A stretch of 64,000 bases of DNA, taken from UMGS1519 sp050951005. GTDB taxonomy: Bacteria > Actinomycetota > Coriobacteriia > Coriobacteriales > Eggerthellaceae. Under the pieces are notes generated by a model that was not told where the DNA came from, searched no databases, and worked only from the letters and a program-made list of their open reading frames with translations. The translations under genes and the position numbers were made by a program. The first letter of the stretch is position 1. Each line of letters starts with the position of its first letter. This document shows, one piece after another, positions 42,980-52,276 of the stretch. The DNA is taken from contig JBMNIP010000005.1 of NCBI GenBank assembly GCA_050951005.1, positions 1-64,000 on the forward strand, read 5' to 3'.

Positions 42980-45823
42980 GTGGCAAACAGCTACAAGAAG
43001 ACGATGAATCTTCCCGAGACCGACTTCAAGATGCGCGGCAATCTGCCCGAAAACGAGCCGAAGCGCTTGGAGTTCTGGAACGACATCGACATCTACCACA
43101 AGGTTCTGGAGAAGAACAAGGACAACAAGCCGTTCGTCCTGCACGATGGCCCGCCGTATGCAAACGGCCCGATTCACCTGGGCCACGCTTTCAACAAGAT
43201 CCTGAAGGACTTCGTGGTGAAAAGCCATGCCCAACGCGGCTACTATTCGCCGTATGTTCCCGGATGGGATTGCCACGGCCAGCCCATCGAGCACATGGTC
43301 GAGGAGACGCTCGGCCAGGAGAAGATGAAGGCGACCGACACCCCGACGGTTCGCCGCCTGTGCCGCGAATGGGCTGAGAAGTACGTCGGTATCCAGCGCG
43401 AAGGCTTCAAGCGCCTGGGCGTGAACGGGGAATGGGACGACCCGTATCTGACGTTTCTGCCGGAATACGAGGCGGGCAACGTCGAGGTCTTCAAGAAGAT
43501 CTACCTTGCGGGCAACATCTACCGCGGCAGGAAGCCCATCCATTGGTGCAAGCATTGCCACACGGCTCTTGCCGAGGCGGAAATCGAGTACGGCGACGAG
43601 AAATCGCCGTCCCTGTATGTGAAATTCAAGATGGACCAGCTGCCTGCCATTTATGAGGCGGCAGGTGTGCCGCTGGATCATGCCTACGTGCTGATCTGGA
43701 CCACGACGGCGTGGACCTTGCCGGCGAACAGTGCGGTCTGCCTGGCGCCCGATGCCGATTACTGTTTCGTGAAGGTGGGCGATGATTACCTGCTGTTCGC
43801 CTACGAGATGGTCGAGGAAGTGGCCGAGGTCGCGGGTTGGACCGACTATGAGGTCTTCACCGACGCCGACGGCAAGCCGCTGCTGCAGAAGGGCACGCAG
43901 CTGGTAGGCATCCCGTACACCTGTCCCATCCGGCAGGATCTGAAGGGTACCTTCATCTACGGCAACCATGTCACGCTCGATTCCGGCACCGGCGCAGTCC
44001 ACACTGCCCCGGGTCATGGTCAGGACGACTATCTGGTGGGCATGCAGTTCGATGTGCCGATGCGCATGCCGGTCGATGACGACGGCGTGCTTACCGATGA
44101 GGCCGGGCGTTTTGCGGGCTTGAACGTCGACGATGCGACCCCGAAGATCATCGAATGGCTGCGCGAGGAGGGTACGCTGGTAGCCGATAAGACGATTGTC
44201 CACAGCTATCCTCACTGCTGGCGTTGCCATGAGCCGGTCATCTTCCGTGCCACGAGCCAGTGGTTCGTCGACTTGGAGAAGAACGACCTGCGCAAGAAAG
44301 CACTGAACGCTATCGAAAACGAAGTCACCTGGATTCCCGCTTGGGCGGCGAACCGCATCGGCTCCATGGTGGCCGACCGTCCCGACTGGTGCATCAGCCG
44401 CCAGCGCTCATGGGGCGTGCCCATCCCGGTGTTCCACTGCGCCCAATGCGGCGAGGTCGTGGCAACCGAGGAAACCTTCGATGCCGTCATCGAACTGTTC
44501 CGGACGGAAGGTTCCGATGCCTGGTTCACAAAGAAACCGGCCGAATACCTGCCTGCCGACACGCATTGCGAGAAATGCGGCTGCAAGGAGATGCTGCCCG
44601 AAAAGGACATCCTCGATGTCTGGTGGGAGTCCGGCGTGTCCCATACCAGCGTGTGCGAGGCGCGCGACTACCTGTACCGTCCCGCCGATATGTACCTGGA
44701 AGGTTCCGACCAGCATCGCGGCTGGTTCCAAAGCAGCCTGCTTACCAGTATCGGCGCCTATGGCATCGCGCCTTACAAGAGCGTTATGCATTGCGGGTTC
44801 ACCGTCGATGAGCAGGGCCGCAAGATGTCGAAGTCGCTTGGCAACGGCGTCGACCCTGCCGATGTCGAGAAGAAGTACGGTGCCGAGATCCTGCGTATGT
44901 GGGTGGCGAGCGTCGACTACTCCCAGGATGTCAGCCTGTCCGATAACATCCTGAAGCGCGTCTCGGAATCCTACCGCCGTTTCCGCAACACGTTCCGCTT
45001 CCTTCTGGGGAACCTGTCCGATTTCGATGATCGCAAGGATGCCGTGGCTTGGGATGACCTTCTGCCTGTCGACCAATGGGCGCTGTGCCGCCTTGCGCAG
45101 CTGCTCGACGATATCAATGCCGGATACGATGCGTACAAGTTCCACAACGTGTATCGGGCGGTATACGAGTATCTGGTCGGCGATCTTTCCGCGGTCTATC
45201 TCGATGCCCTGAAGGACCGTCTGTACTCCGAGGCGCCGGATTCCCCGGCGCGCCGCTCGGCGCAGACCGTGTTGATGAACGTTCTCGATGTCTTGGTCCG
45301 TACGCTTGCCCCGCTGCTCTCGTTCACCACCGAAGAAGTATGGCAGAACTACCCTCAAGCGTTGCGCGATCGTCCGGATCGCCCGATCAGCGTCCAGCTG
45401 GCTGGCTGGCCGACAGTCGAGGGCTTCGTACCAGCAATCCCTGAGGGCATGCGCCAGAAGATCGACGAACAGTTCAAAGTGGTCCTCGAGGCGCGCGAGG
45501 TGGTCACCAAGGCCCTCGAAGACGCGCGTAATGATGACGTGGTCAAGAAGTCCCAGGAGGCGGTCATCCATCTGGCTGCCCCGCAAGCGGCAATCGACGC
45601 GCTCTCCGCGTTGCCGGAAGGCACGCTCGAAGAGCTTTTCATCGTAAGCGCGGTCAGCATGGAGGCCGCCGATGAGATGTCGGCTACGGTGTCCGTGTCC
45701 GATCTTGAGAAATGCCCTCGGTGCTGGAATTATCGGAAGCTCGGCGGCAACGCCGGCCACCCGGCCGTCTGCAAGCGCTGCGGTGACGTGCTGGATGCCA
45801 TCGGATATGTCGAAGAAGAGTAA
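42980..45823 (+). CDS. ileS: Isoleucyl-tRNA synthetase
   Basis: Class I synthetase that charges tRNA-Ile. The HIGH motif is HLGH in PYANGPIHLGH near residue 63, the CP1 editing domain lies about 200-400 (WTTTAWTLPAN and GHGQDDY), KMSKS is near 615, and the C-terminal zinc site CPRCWNYR...CKRC is near 913. 947 residues from GTG 42980, which has AGGAAAGG upstream; the frame is open to 42950. The zinc-bearing C-terminus and length mark the bacterial-type enzyme. lspA starts inside its last codons, so ileS-lspA are coupled, as in many bacteria. Confidence 0.95.
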   Translation: MANSYKKTMNLPETDFKMRGNLPENEPKRLEFWNDIDIYHKVLEKNKDNKPFVLHDGPPYANGPIHLGHAFNKILKDFVVKSHAQRGYYSPYVPGWDCHGQPIEHMVEETLGQEKMKATDTPTVRRLCREWAEKYVGIQREGFKRLGVNGEWDDPYLTFLPEYEAGNVEVFKKIYLAGNIYRGRKPIHWCKHCHTALAEAEIEYGDEKSPSLYVKFKMDQLPAIYEAAGVPLDHAYVLIWTTTAWTLPANSAVCLAPDADYCFVKVGDDYLLFAYEMVEEVAEVAGWTDYEVFTDADGKPLLQKGTQLVGIPYTCPIRQDLKGTFIYGNHVTLDSGTGAVHTAPGHGQDDYLVGMQFDVPMRMPVDDDGVLTDEAGRFAGLNVDDATPKIIEWLREEGTLVADKTIVHSYPHCWRCHEPVIFRATSQWFVDLEKNDLRKKALNAIENEVTWIPAWAANRIGSMVADRPDWCISRQRSWGVPIPVFHCAQCGEVVATEETFDAVIELFRTEGSDAWFTKKPAEYLPADTHCEKCGCKEMLPEKDILDVWWESGVSHTSVCEARDYLYRPADMYLEGSDQHRGWFQSSLLTSIGAYGIAPYKSVMHCGFTVDEQGRKMSKSLGNGVDPADVEKKYGAEILRMWVASVDYSQDVSLSDNILKRVSESYRRFRNTFRFLLGNLSDFDDRKDAVAWDDLLPVDQWALCRLAQLLDDINAGYDAYKFHNVYRAVYEYLVGDLSAVYLDALKDRLYSEAPDSPARRSAQTVLMNVLDVLVRTLAPLLSFTTEEVWQNYPQALRDRPDRPISVQLAGWPTVEGFVPAIPEGMRQKIDEQFKVVLEAREVVTKALEDARNDDVVKKSQEAVIHLAAPQAAIDALSALPEGTLEELFIVSAVSMEAADEMSATVSVSDLEKCPRCWNYRKLGGNAGHPAVCKRCGDVLDAIGYVEEE

Positions 45824-46307
45824 TCGGAAGCGGAACACGATTCTGTTCTTTGCGAGCGCCTTGGCCTGGCTGGTTTTCGACCAGCTGACGAAGGCGCTTG
45901 CCGATGGGGTGGAACCCGGCCAGGTTCTCTGGTCGGGCGTCACGGGCGTGTTCGATTTCCAGTTGGTGCATAATACGGGCGCGGCCTGGGGGCTGTTCGC
46001 TGGAAATCCGGCTGCGCTCGGTGTTTTCGCGCTCTTGGTGTGCGCTTGCCTTCTGGTAATCGCCCATATCAGGCGTGATCGGGCATCGGCGCTCGAGATG
46101 CTTTCTTTCGCACTGATATTCGCAGGCGGTCTGGGGAACGCCATCGACCGGTTCGCCCATGGCTACGTCATCGACTTCATTGATTTCTATTGCATCGATT
46201 ATCCTGTCTTCAATGTGGCCGATATCGGGGTGGTGTGCGGTTTTATCCTGCTGCTGATCGTTCTGCTGTTCTTCTTCCGTACGCCGGGCGATGCGGATGA
46301 GGCATAG
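45807..46307 (+). CDS. lspA: Lipoprotein signal peptidase (signal peptidase II)
   Basis: Membrane aspartyl protease that removes signal peptides from prolipoproteins. 166 residues from ATG 45807, which overlaps the end of ileS by 17 bases. Four membrane helices; family motifs DQLTK near residue 25, NTGAAWGLF near 53, GNAIDR near 111 (first catalytic Asp) and FNVADIGV near 132 (second catalytic Asp). The frame is open further upstream, but those residues are a shadow of ileS. Confidence 0.95.
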   Translation: MSKKSNRKRNTILFFASALAWLVFDQLTKALADGVEPGQVLWSGVTGVFDFQLVHNTGAAWGLFAGNPAALGVFALLVCACLLVIAHIRRDRASALEMLSFALIFAGGLGNAIDRFAHGYVIDFIDFYCIDYPVFNVADIGVVCGFILLLIVLLFFFRTPGDADEA

Positions 46308-46370
46308 GGAAGCGAGGCGTATGGTCCTTTCCCCTGAGGTTTCGGTCCCGAATCTGAGAGCGAGGTGAAT

Positions 46371-47417
46371 ATGGCTAAGTCGGTTCTCTATACCGCGACG
46401 GATAGCGATGCAGGTGTCCGCCTGGATGCGCTGCTGGCCGAACGGGGATGCTATGCTTCTCGTTCTGCGTCGGCAAAGCGCATCGAGGAGGGCAGGGTTT
46501 TCGTGAATGGAGATGTACAGCCCAAGCGCTATGCGGTCAAGGCGGGCGACACGATAGTCTACGAGGAAGAGGATGAAGCCGCCGGCCAATTCTCCTTGCG
46601 CGGCGAGCCCATCGATTTGGATATCCGCTACGAGGACGATGACCTGCTTGTTATCTCGAAGCAGGCAGGGCTCATCTGCCATCCTTCGTTCAACCATTTC
46701 GATCACACGTTGGTGAATGCCTTGGTCTATCGGTACGGGCATGACCATCTGGCGCATGTGCAGGGTGACGACCGTCCGGGTATCGTGCATCGCCTTGATG
46801 GCGATACCAGCGGCCTGATGATCTGCGCAAAGGACGATGCTGCAGGCTTCGCCCTGCAGGAAGCTATCCGGGTAAAGGAGGTCGACCGCCGCTATCTTGC
46901 CCTGGTCCATGGGATACTTGCAGTCGATTCCGGCGAGGTGGATGCGCCCATCGCCCGCAACCACAAGACGGGAACCACCATGTTGGTCAGCGACGCGCCG
47001 GGGTCCCGTGAGGCGCTTACCACATTCCGCGTTCTCGAACGGTTCGAGGCTCGCAAGAAGGATGACGGCTACACGCTGGTGGAATGCAAACTGTTCACCG
47101 GACGAACGCATCAGATTCGCGTGCACATGCATTTTATCCACCACTGCATCGTCGGTGATCCTGCGTACGGGTCGCATGGGCCTGCAGAGCAATTGGGCGT
47201 TCAGCGTCAATTCCTGCACAGCTATCGATTGGCATTCGACCATCCGACCACGGGAGTCCGCCTGCGCTTTACCGATTACCTCCCCGACGATCTCCAGACG
47301 GGACTTGACTGCTTGTCCGGGAGATCGATGGGGACCACGCCGTATGGTGACGAGGTCTTGCGGGCTCTTTCTGAGGCAAAGGCAGTCGGTGGTATTTCGT
47401 CGATAGGGCAAGCGTAA
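46371..47417 (+). CDS. RluA/RluD-family 23S rRNA pseudouridine synthase
   Basis: Isomerises uridines to pseudouridine in 23S rRNA. The N-terminal S4 RNA-binding domain (RLDALLAERGCYASRS near residue 16; GRVFVNG near 40) is followed by the catalytic domain with HRLDGDTSGL near 139, whose Asp is the nucleophile, and GRTHQIRVHM near 242. 348 residues. ATG 46371 lies behind GAGGTGA. Located between lspA and coaBC; RluD type is most likely from position and S4 domain. Confidence 0.92.
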   Translation: MAKSVLYTATDSDAGVRLDALLAERGCYASRSASAKRIEEGRVFVNGDVQPKRYAVKAGDTIVYEEEDEAAGQFSLRGEPIDLDIRYEDDDLLVISKQAGLICHPSFNHFDHTLVNALVYRYGHDHLAHVQGDDRPGIVHRLDGDTSGLMICAKDDAAGFALQEAIRVKEVDRRYLALVHGILAVDSGEVDAPIARNHKTGTTMLVSDAPGSREALTTFRVLERFEARKKDDGYTLVECKLFTGRTHQIRVHMHFIHHCIVGDPAYGSHGPAEQLGVQRQFLHSYRLAFDHPTTGVRLRFTDYLPDDLQTGLDCLSGRSMGTTPYGDEVLRALSEAKAVGGISSIGQA

Positions 47418-47509
47418 GGTCGTTTGTCTGGCAGGTACGTATCTGTTCGCGTGGTACGATGCCAGATACCGGAGTACGATTTCGGCACAGCCGACAAGAG
47501 AGGATTGGT

Positions 47510-48703
47510 ATGGGCCATAAGAAAACCGTCGTATTGGGCGTGACCGGTTGCATTGCCGCCTATAAATCGTGCGAGATCCTTCGTGCACTGCAGAAGCGCG
47601 ATATCCGCGTGAAAGTGGTTATGACCGAGCATGCCACGGAGTTTGTCGGCCCCACGACCTTCCGGGCACTCACGCACGAACCGGTTGCCGTCGGCCTGTT
47701 CGACGATCCGAGCGACCCCATCCATCATATCTCCTTGGCTCAAGAGGCCGACGTTTTCCTGATTGCCCCGTGTACGGCCAATGTGATGGCGAAAATCGCG
47801 CATGGACTGGCAGACGATCTGCTTTCGACCGCTGCTTTGGCTACTACGGCGCCGGTAGTGCTTGCGCCTGCGATGAACGTCCACATGTATGAGAATCAGG
47901 CTACGCAGGAGAACATGAAGACGCTGCGCGATCGCGGGTTCCGCTTCGTCGAGCCTGATGCCGGCTATCTTGCTTGCGGGGATGTGGGGAAGGGACGGTT
48001 GGCCGAGCCTGAGGTTATCGCCGATGCGGTATGCGGAATCCTGTCCCATGCAACTGATCTTGCGGGCAAGCGTGTTCTGATCACAGCGGGGCCGACCGAA
48101 GAGCCCATCGATCCTGTTCGGTATATATCAAACCGCAGTTCGGGAAAGATGGGGTATGCCTTGGCTGATGCCGCTGCAGCGCGCGGTGCGCATGTTACGT
48201 TGGTCTCCGGTCCGGTGAGCCTGGATGTCCCTGTGGGAGTTGAGAGGGTTTCCGTTCAGACGGCACAGGACATGTACGATGCCTGCGACCGGGTCTTCGA
48301 TGAAGTCGATTTGGCTATCTTCGCGGCGGCAGTGGCGGACCTGCGCCCCGCACACCCTGCTAATCGGAAGATGAAGAAGGGACAGGACGACCAATTGCTC
48401 GGGAATATCGAGCTGGTCGAGAACCCCGATATCCTGGCGATGATGGGCGAACGCAAGAAAAACCAGCTGGTTGTCGGATTCGCAGCGGAGACGGACGACG
48501 TGGTCGCAAACGGCCTTCGAAAATTGGCAAGCAAGCATGCCGACATGATCGTGGCGAACCAAGTCGGCCACGGCCTTGCATTCGGCACCTCGGGCGATGA
48601 AGCATGGCTCCTTACCGAGCAGGGCAACGAGCATCTGCCGTTCATGGACAAGCGTGCATTGGCTGATGTGATATTGGACAAGAGTTTGGAGCTCATGGGT
48701 TGA
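47510..48703 (+). CDS. coaBC: Bifunctional phosphopantothenoylcysteine decarboxylase/synthetase
   Basis: Catalyses two steps of coenzyme A synthesis: joining cysteine to phosphopantothenate (CoaB) and decarboxylating the product (CoaC). The flavin-binding CoaC half runs to about residue 180 (VTGCIAAYKSCE near 9, APCTANVMAKIA near 86, the Cys loop GYLACGDVGKGRL near 150). The CoaB half begins with ITAGPTEEPIDPVRYISNRSSG near 190 and has AAVADLRP near 268. 397 residues from ATG 47510 with an AAGAGAGGA site. Confidence 0.95.
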   Translation: MGHKKTVVLGVTGCIAAYKSCEILRALQKRDIRVKVVMTEHATEFVGPTTFRALTHEPVAVGLFDDPSDPIHHISLAQEADVFLIAPCTANVMAKIAHGLADDLLSTAALATTAPVVLAPAMNVHMYENQATQENMKTLRDRGFRFVEPDAGYLACGDVGKGRLAEPEVIADAVCGILSHATDLAGKRVLITAGPTEEPIDPVRYISNRSSGKMGYALADAAAARGAHVTLVSGPVSLDVPVGVERVSVQTAQDMYDACDRVFDEVDLAIFAAAVADLRPAHPANRKMKKGQDDQLLGNIELVENPDILAMMGERKKNQLVVGFAAETDDVVANGLRKLASKHADMIVANQVGHGLAFGTSGDEAWLLTEQGNEHLPFMDKRALADVILDKSLELMG

Positions 48704-48727
48704 AATCCCGTGAGATTGAGCTAATAT
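48700..48727 (+). promoter_or_regulatory. Promoter of tRNA-Pro
   Basis: TTGAAA at 48700-48705 (overlapping the coaBC stop), 16-base spacer, TAATAT at 48722-48727; the tRNA starts 24 bases later. Confidence 0.6.
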
Positions 48728-48750
48728 AACTGAGTCTAAAAACGAGATAT

Positions 48751-48827
<77 letters not shown>

Positions 48828-48836
48828 GGTAAAACC

Positions 48837-48869
48837 GCAGGTCAGGCTCTATGCCTGGCCTGCTTTATT
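48837..48869 (+). terminator. Terminator of tRNA-Pro
   Basis: GCAGGTCAGGC / GCCTGGCCTGC stem (one mismatch) with loop TCTAT, then TTTATT. Confidence 0.75.
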
Positions 48870-49026
48870 GTTGGCTGCGGTCGATCCGGGATTACTGCGT
48901 CCAGGGGACGAAACATTTACAGTTTGAATTTTCTCCTTCAGTTCTTCGCTGGGTGGCTTAGACTATGGAACGCAGCAGGAAAGCTATCGGCATCGTGTCG
49001 ACTCGCAGACTCTCTACCGGAAGGTT

Positions 49027-49056
49027 TTGCCTCTCGTTATCTTTCATTCATATATA
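49027..49056 (+). promoter_or_regulatory. Promoter of the four-repeat protein
   Basis: TTGCCT at 49027-49032, 18-base spacer, TATATA at 49051-49056, with the ATG 26 bases later. Confidence 0.5.
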
Positions 49057-49082
49057 TACGTATAGTCGCATAAGGGATGCAG

Positions 49083-51068
49083 ATGACAAACGAACAAGAA
49101 ACAGACCAGAATCTAGCTCCTCAAAACAAAATCGATTCTCAGCCGGACCAGGCGGATACCCCGCTCGACTCCGCGTTTCCTGAAAAACCAGAAACCTCGG
49201 ATCTTGCCGAGCGTTTGCGGGCCGCAGAAGAGCAGGCGCTCATCCGCACGTATGCCAAGCTGAGGCTTCATGACGAAGCCTTCACGCTTTCAGGGGAATT
49301 GGGCCTGCCGCTTCTTTCGAAGGATGAGGTGGTGCTTTCTTTCGAGCTTGCCTCGGATTCGAATAACGATTCCGATGAGGTGCTCATGGAAGTACCGGTT
49401 ACGAAGACCGCGCCCACTAGCGAGAACATGACGCTCTCCTGGTCGGTAACCATCGAGTGGGCGCGACTGGTGCGCACATCGCCGCTTTCCGTGGGCGATC
49501 GGTTCTATGGCCACTTGATCGTCGAGCATCTAGGCAAACGGCAGAGCATCGACGTGCTTCTCGACCCGTTCGCATCTGATGCGGTGATCCTCTTCATCGA
49601 TATTCTCGAGCGATCTCAGGCTTTCATGGCCGGTATTGAAGCCGGACAGGCCCTTCTCACCGTCAGCACATTCGAGCATGATGCCGATATGTCCCTGCAA
49701 TATTCGGTTGAGTCGCTCGAATGGCAGGGGGATTGTTTCACCGGCTCTTTGCTGCTCGAGCATCCTCTGGTGAATGCGAATGCCATGGAGCTGATTATGG
49801 GGCTCGAACTGGAGAATGCGGGACAGGATTTCGGGCCGCTGCCGATTTCCGTCGGTTCATACTATGTCGATAGCACGATCAAGCGCTGCACGTTCTCTTT
49901 CAAACCAGAGCAGCTTATTCCCGCCTCGGTGGATGCTGCAGCCCGATTGCGATACAACCTGGTGCTTGCATACCATCTTCTGGGAAACTCGATGGGCAAG
50001 AGGATCGACCTGTTCGCGTCTTCCGCCGAGGTGGATACCGTTTCGGTCGAAGAGCATCAGATCATCTCGCAGAACCGTTTCATCAAACCCTGCACTACCA
50101 GCGACAGGCCGATTGCATTCGAAGTAGAAACCGTTGCCCACGCTCTTTCCGATTCCACGGAAGTCAGGACGCTCGACCTATCCTGGAACGATGGGGTGCT
50201 CAACATGACCGGCACCATCAACCAACGTTTGTTGGAGCTGTCGGGATTCGATTTGATGATGGTGCTGTACAACAGCGAGGGGCAGCAACGCCCGGTTCCC
50301 TGGAAGACGGCCGACGAGCCCCTGGAAGAGCGCGCGTTCGGTCGCGCTTGGAGTTCGTCGTTCAAGGCTTCCGCGGTACTCGCCGGACTGAAGCCGGGAA
50401 CGTGGCATTTCGGTTTCGCAAAGCACTATGGTCCGCTTTCGGCCGTGGAGCCCTTCACGTTGAACCTGCATGACGGATTGATCGATCAATTCGTGAAGAA
50501 GATCATCCGCACGGGGAACGACTATTGGATTCCAGAGACCGAATCGAACGGCGCTATCGGATTCAAGACGGTTGATGCCAGCTCGATAGCCGAATCGGCT
50601 ACTCCGCGCATCTCCCATATCGAGTGGGTAGGGGACGAGAAGCTATCTGTCAGCGGTACCGCACGCCATCCGCTTACGCACATCGGTGGATTGGAGTGCA
50701 GCTTGATGCTGCAAAGCGTCTCTGACGACAGCATCGAGATCCCGTTGCGTACCACGATTTCCGATGACGGAACCATCTCTTGGCGGGGGGATTTCAATCC
50801 TATCTCATTGCTTTCCGAGAAGAACCCCAGCCTCTGGTATCTCACATTCGCGAAGCGCTTCGATACCTCATTCGACTCCGAGATCCTCGTGAACAATGCA
50901 GGGGAGGATGAAACCCAACGTATGCTCGGGCATCCGCTTCCTTCCAATTGTAAGGTGATGGAAGGCGTGGGAGGGTCGATCGGCTTCCGCACCAGCAAGA
51001 AGCTGGAAGAAGCTCCCGCCAGTACAGAGAAACAGGAGCGGAGGCGTTTCCGTTTCTTCCGTCGTTAA
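49083..51068 (+). CDS. Unknown protein of four tandem beta-rich repeats
   Basis: Not recognised. ATG 49083 is used because AAGGG sits at the right distance; ATG 49077 would overlap that site. 661 residues, no signal peptide or membrane helix, so probably cytoplasmic. After an acidic 45-residue head come four repeats of roughly 120-150 residues, near 55-160, 200-310, 360-465 and 515-610. Each opens with a hydrophobic strand, then a LxxSG/GSL/MTG-type turn, a run of alternating hydrophobics, and closes with a segment like GTWHFGFAKHYG or PSLWYLTFAKRFD. The last 12 residues are very basic (RRRFRFFRR), perhaps for membrane or nucleic-acid contact. No catalytic motif is seen. It is a single-gene unit between tRNA-Pro and a LysR gene. 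Confidence 0.75.
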   Translation: MTNEQETDQNLAPQNKIDSQPDQADTPLDSAFPEKPETSDLAERLRAAEEQALIRTYAKLRLHDEAFTLSGELGLPLLSKDEVVLSFELASDSNNDSDEVLMEVPVTKTAPTSENMTLSWSVTIEWARLVRTSPLSVGDRFYGHLIVEHLGKRQSIDVLLDPFASDAVILFIDILERSQAFMAGIEAGQALLTVSTFEHDADMSLQYSVESLEWQGDCFTGSLLLEHPLVNANAMELIMGLELENAGQDFGPLPISVGSYYVDSTIKRCTFSFKPEQLIPASVDAAARLRYNLVLAYHLLGNSMGKRIDLFASSAEVDTVSVEEHQIISQNRFIKPCTTSDRPIAFEVETVAHALSDSTEVRTLDLSWNDGVLNMTGTINQRLLELSGFDLMMVLYNSEGQQRPVPWKTADEPLEERAFGRAWSSSFKASAVLAGLKPGTWHFGFAKHYGPLSAVEPFTLNLHDGLIDQFVKKIIRTGNDYWIPETESNGAIGFKTVDASSIAESATPRISHIEWVGDEKLSVSGTARHPLTHIGGLECSLMLQSVSDDSIEIPLRTTISDDGTISWRGDFNPISLLSEKNPSLWYLTFAKRFDTSFDSEILVNNAGEDETQRMLGHPLPSNCKVMEGVGGSIGFRTSKKLEEAPASTEKQERRRFRFFRR

Positions 51069-51243
51069 CGCTCTGGATTAACAGATCTGCTTCCTTCCGA
51101 ATCCGTCAGCCTGTGCCTTGGACCATAACGTTTCGATAATCGAATAATCCATTACGGAAATGGTATTGCCATATGCCGTATTGCTTCAGATATGGTTCAG
51201 GCCGTTGGGATACACTACGTGTATGCATCAGGTGGAGGTCACT

Positions 51244-52155
51244 ATGGAACTGCGTCAGCTCAAGTATTTTCTCGTCACCGCAAAGCTCAACAATATGACA
51301 GAAGCCTCTCGGCAATTGCACGTCTCCCAGCCATCGCTCAGCAATGCGGTGAAGAGCCTTGAGGGCGAATTGGGCACCTCGCTGTTCGACCGATACGGGA
51401 AGCGCATCGAACTCAACGAGACGGGACGCTATTTCGCGTCACGTGTCGAGGCTGCGCTCGATGTCCTGAACGAAGCGGTCGACGTAGTTGTCAAGCAGGA
51501 TTCAGAACGCTCCACGCGTGTCAATGTGACCTTGGGAATCCCTCTCGGAAATTCCGGCAAGCTGGTGCGCGCATTCTCCGACGCGTACCCGGAAGTGTCC
51601 CTTCATATCGGGTATCCTTCTTCACGGGCATTCGAAGGCCAGACAATCGATATCCATCTCTTCGGCTCCTCGATAAACATCGAGGATACGAATGTCATCA
51701 AATTGGGATACGAGCCGTATGTGCTCATCGTGTCAAAGGATGACCCGCTTGCTGGCAAGGGGGAAGTTGCCTTGTCAGAGGTATCGGGTTATCCCTTTAT
51801 CCTGACGGAGCCCAGCGAGATCTACGACGATACGATTAACATGTGCCACCAGGCAGGGTTCGATCCGAAGGTTGCTTTCGAGACGCAGATATTCTCCGAA
51901 GCTATCAATATGGTGGAAGCCGGTTTGGGATGCGCCGTCGCCGCACGGTTCACCTGGATGTCCGGCATGTCGGATAAGGTGAGTATGCTGCGAATCGCCA
52001 ACCAGCATTACGGGCGCAACCTCTATGCGAAGTTTCCCGAAGGCCTGGAACCGTCGGAGAGCACATGGAAATTCATCGATTTCCTTCAAGACTATTCCGA
52101 ATCGCTGGTGAAGCCGACAGCTTCGGATGCAATCAGCAAACGTGTGCACAGCTGA
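51244..52155 (+). CDS. LysR-family transcriptional regulator
   Basis: LysR-type activator/repressor. The N-terminal winged helix-turn-helix (ASRQLHVSQPSLSNAVKSLE near residue 20) is followed by a linker helix and a periplasmic-binding-protein-like effector domain to 303. ATG 51244 has GGAGGT a few bases upstream; in-frame codons back to 51160 lack such a site. Convergent with the hydrolase-ydiB-aroD genes on the opposite strand, so a role in their control is possible but not shown. Confidence 0.92.
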   Translation: MELRQLKYFLVTAKLNNMTEASRQLHVSQPSLSNAVKSLEGELGTSLFDRYGKRIELNETGRYFASRVEAALDVLNEAVDVVVKQDSERSTRVNVTLGIPLGNSGKLVRAFSDAYPEVSLHIGYPSSRAFEGQTIDIHLFGSSINIEDTNVIKLGYEPYVLIVSKDDPLAGKGEVALSEVSGYPFILTEPSEIYDDTINMCHQAGFDPKVAFETQIFSEAINMVEAGLGCAVAARFTWMSGMSDKVSMLRIANQHYGRNLYAKFPEGLEPSESTWKFIDFLQDYSESLVKPTASDAISKRVHS

Positions 52156-52220
52156 GGGGGAGGACGCCGCCAAGCCGACTATCCATCGCTGCCGGTGACC
52201 GTGGGACCTTCTTGTAGAGA

Positions 52221-52252
52221 AAGAGGACGGGGCCAACGGGTCCCGCCCTCTT
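52221..52252. terminator. Terminator between LysR gene and hydrolase gene
   Basis: AAGAGGACGGG pairs with CCCGCCCTCTT (one mismatch), loop of 10 bases, then CATTGG. Between convergent genes. Confidence 0.6.
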
Positions 52253-52276
52253 CATTGGATGGTGATTGTGGCCAGG

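Noticed and set aside
42443..44230. 595-codon open frame opposite ileS and the aminotransferase-like gene
   Set aside because: Shadow of ileS; no recognisable motif and it crosses the ends of two real genes.
45684..47588. 634-codon open frame opposite ileS-lspA-rluD
   Set aside because: It spans several clear plus-strand genes and their gaps and has no domain.
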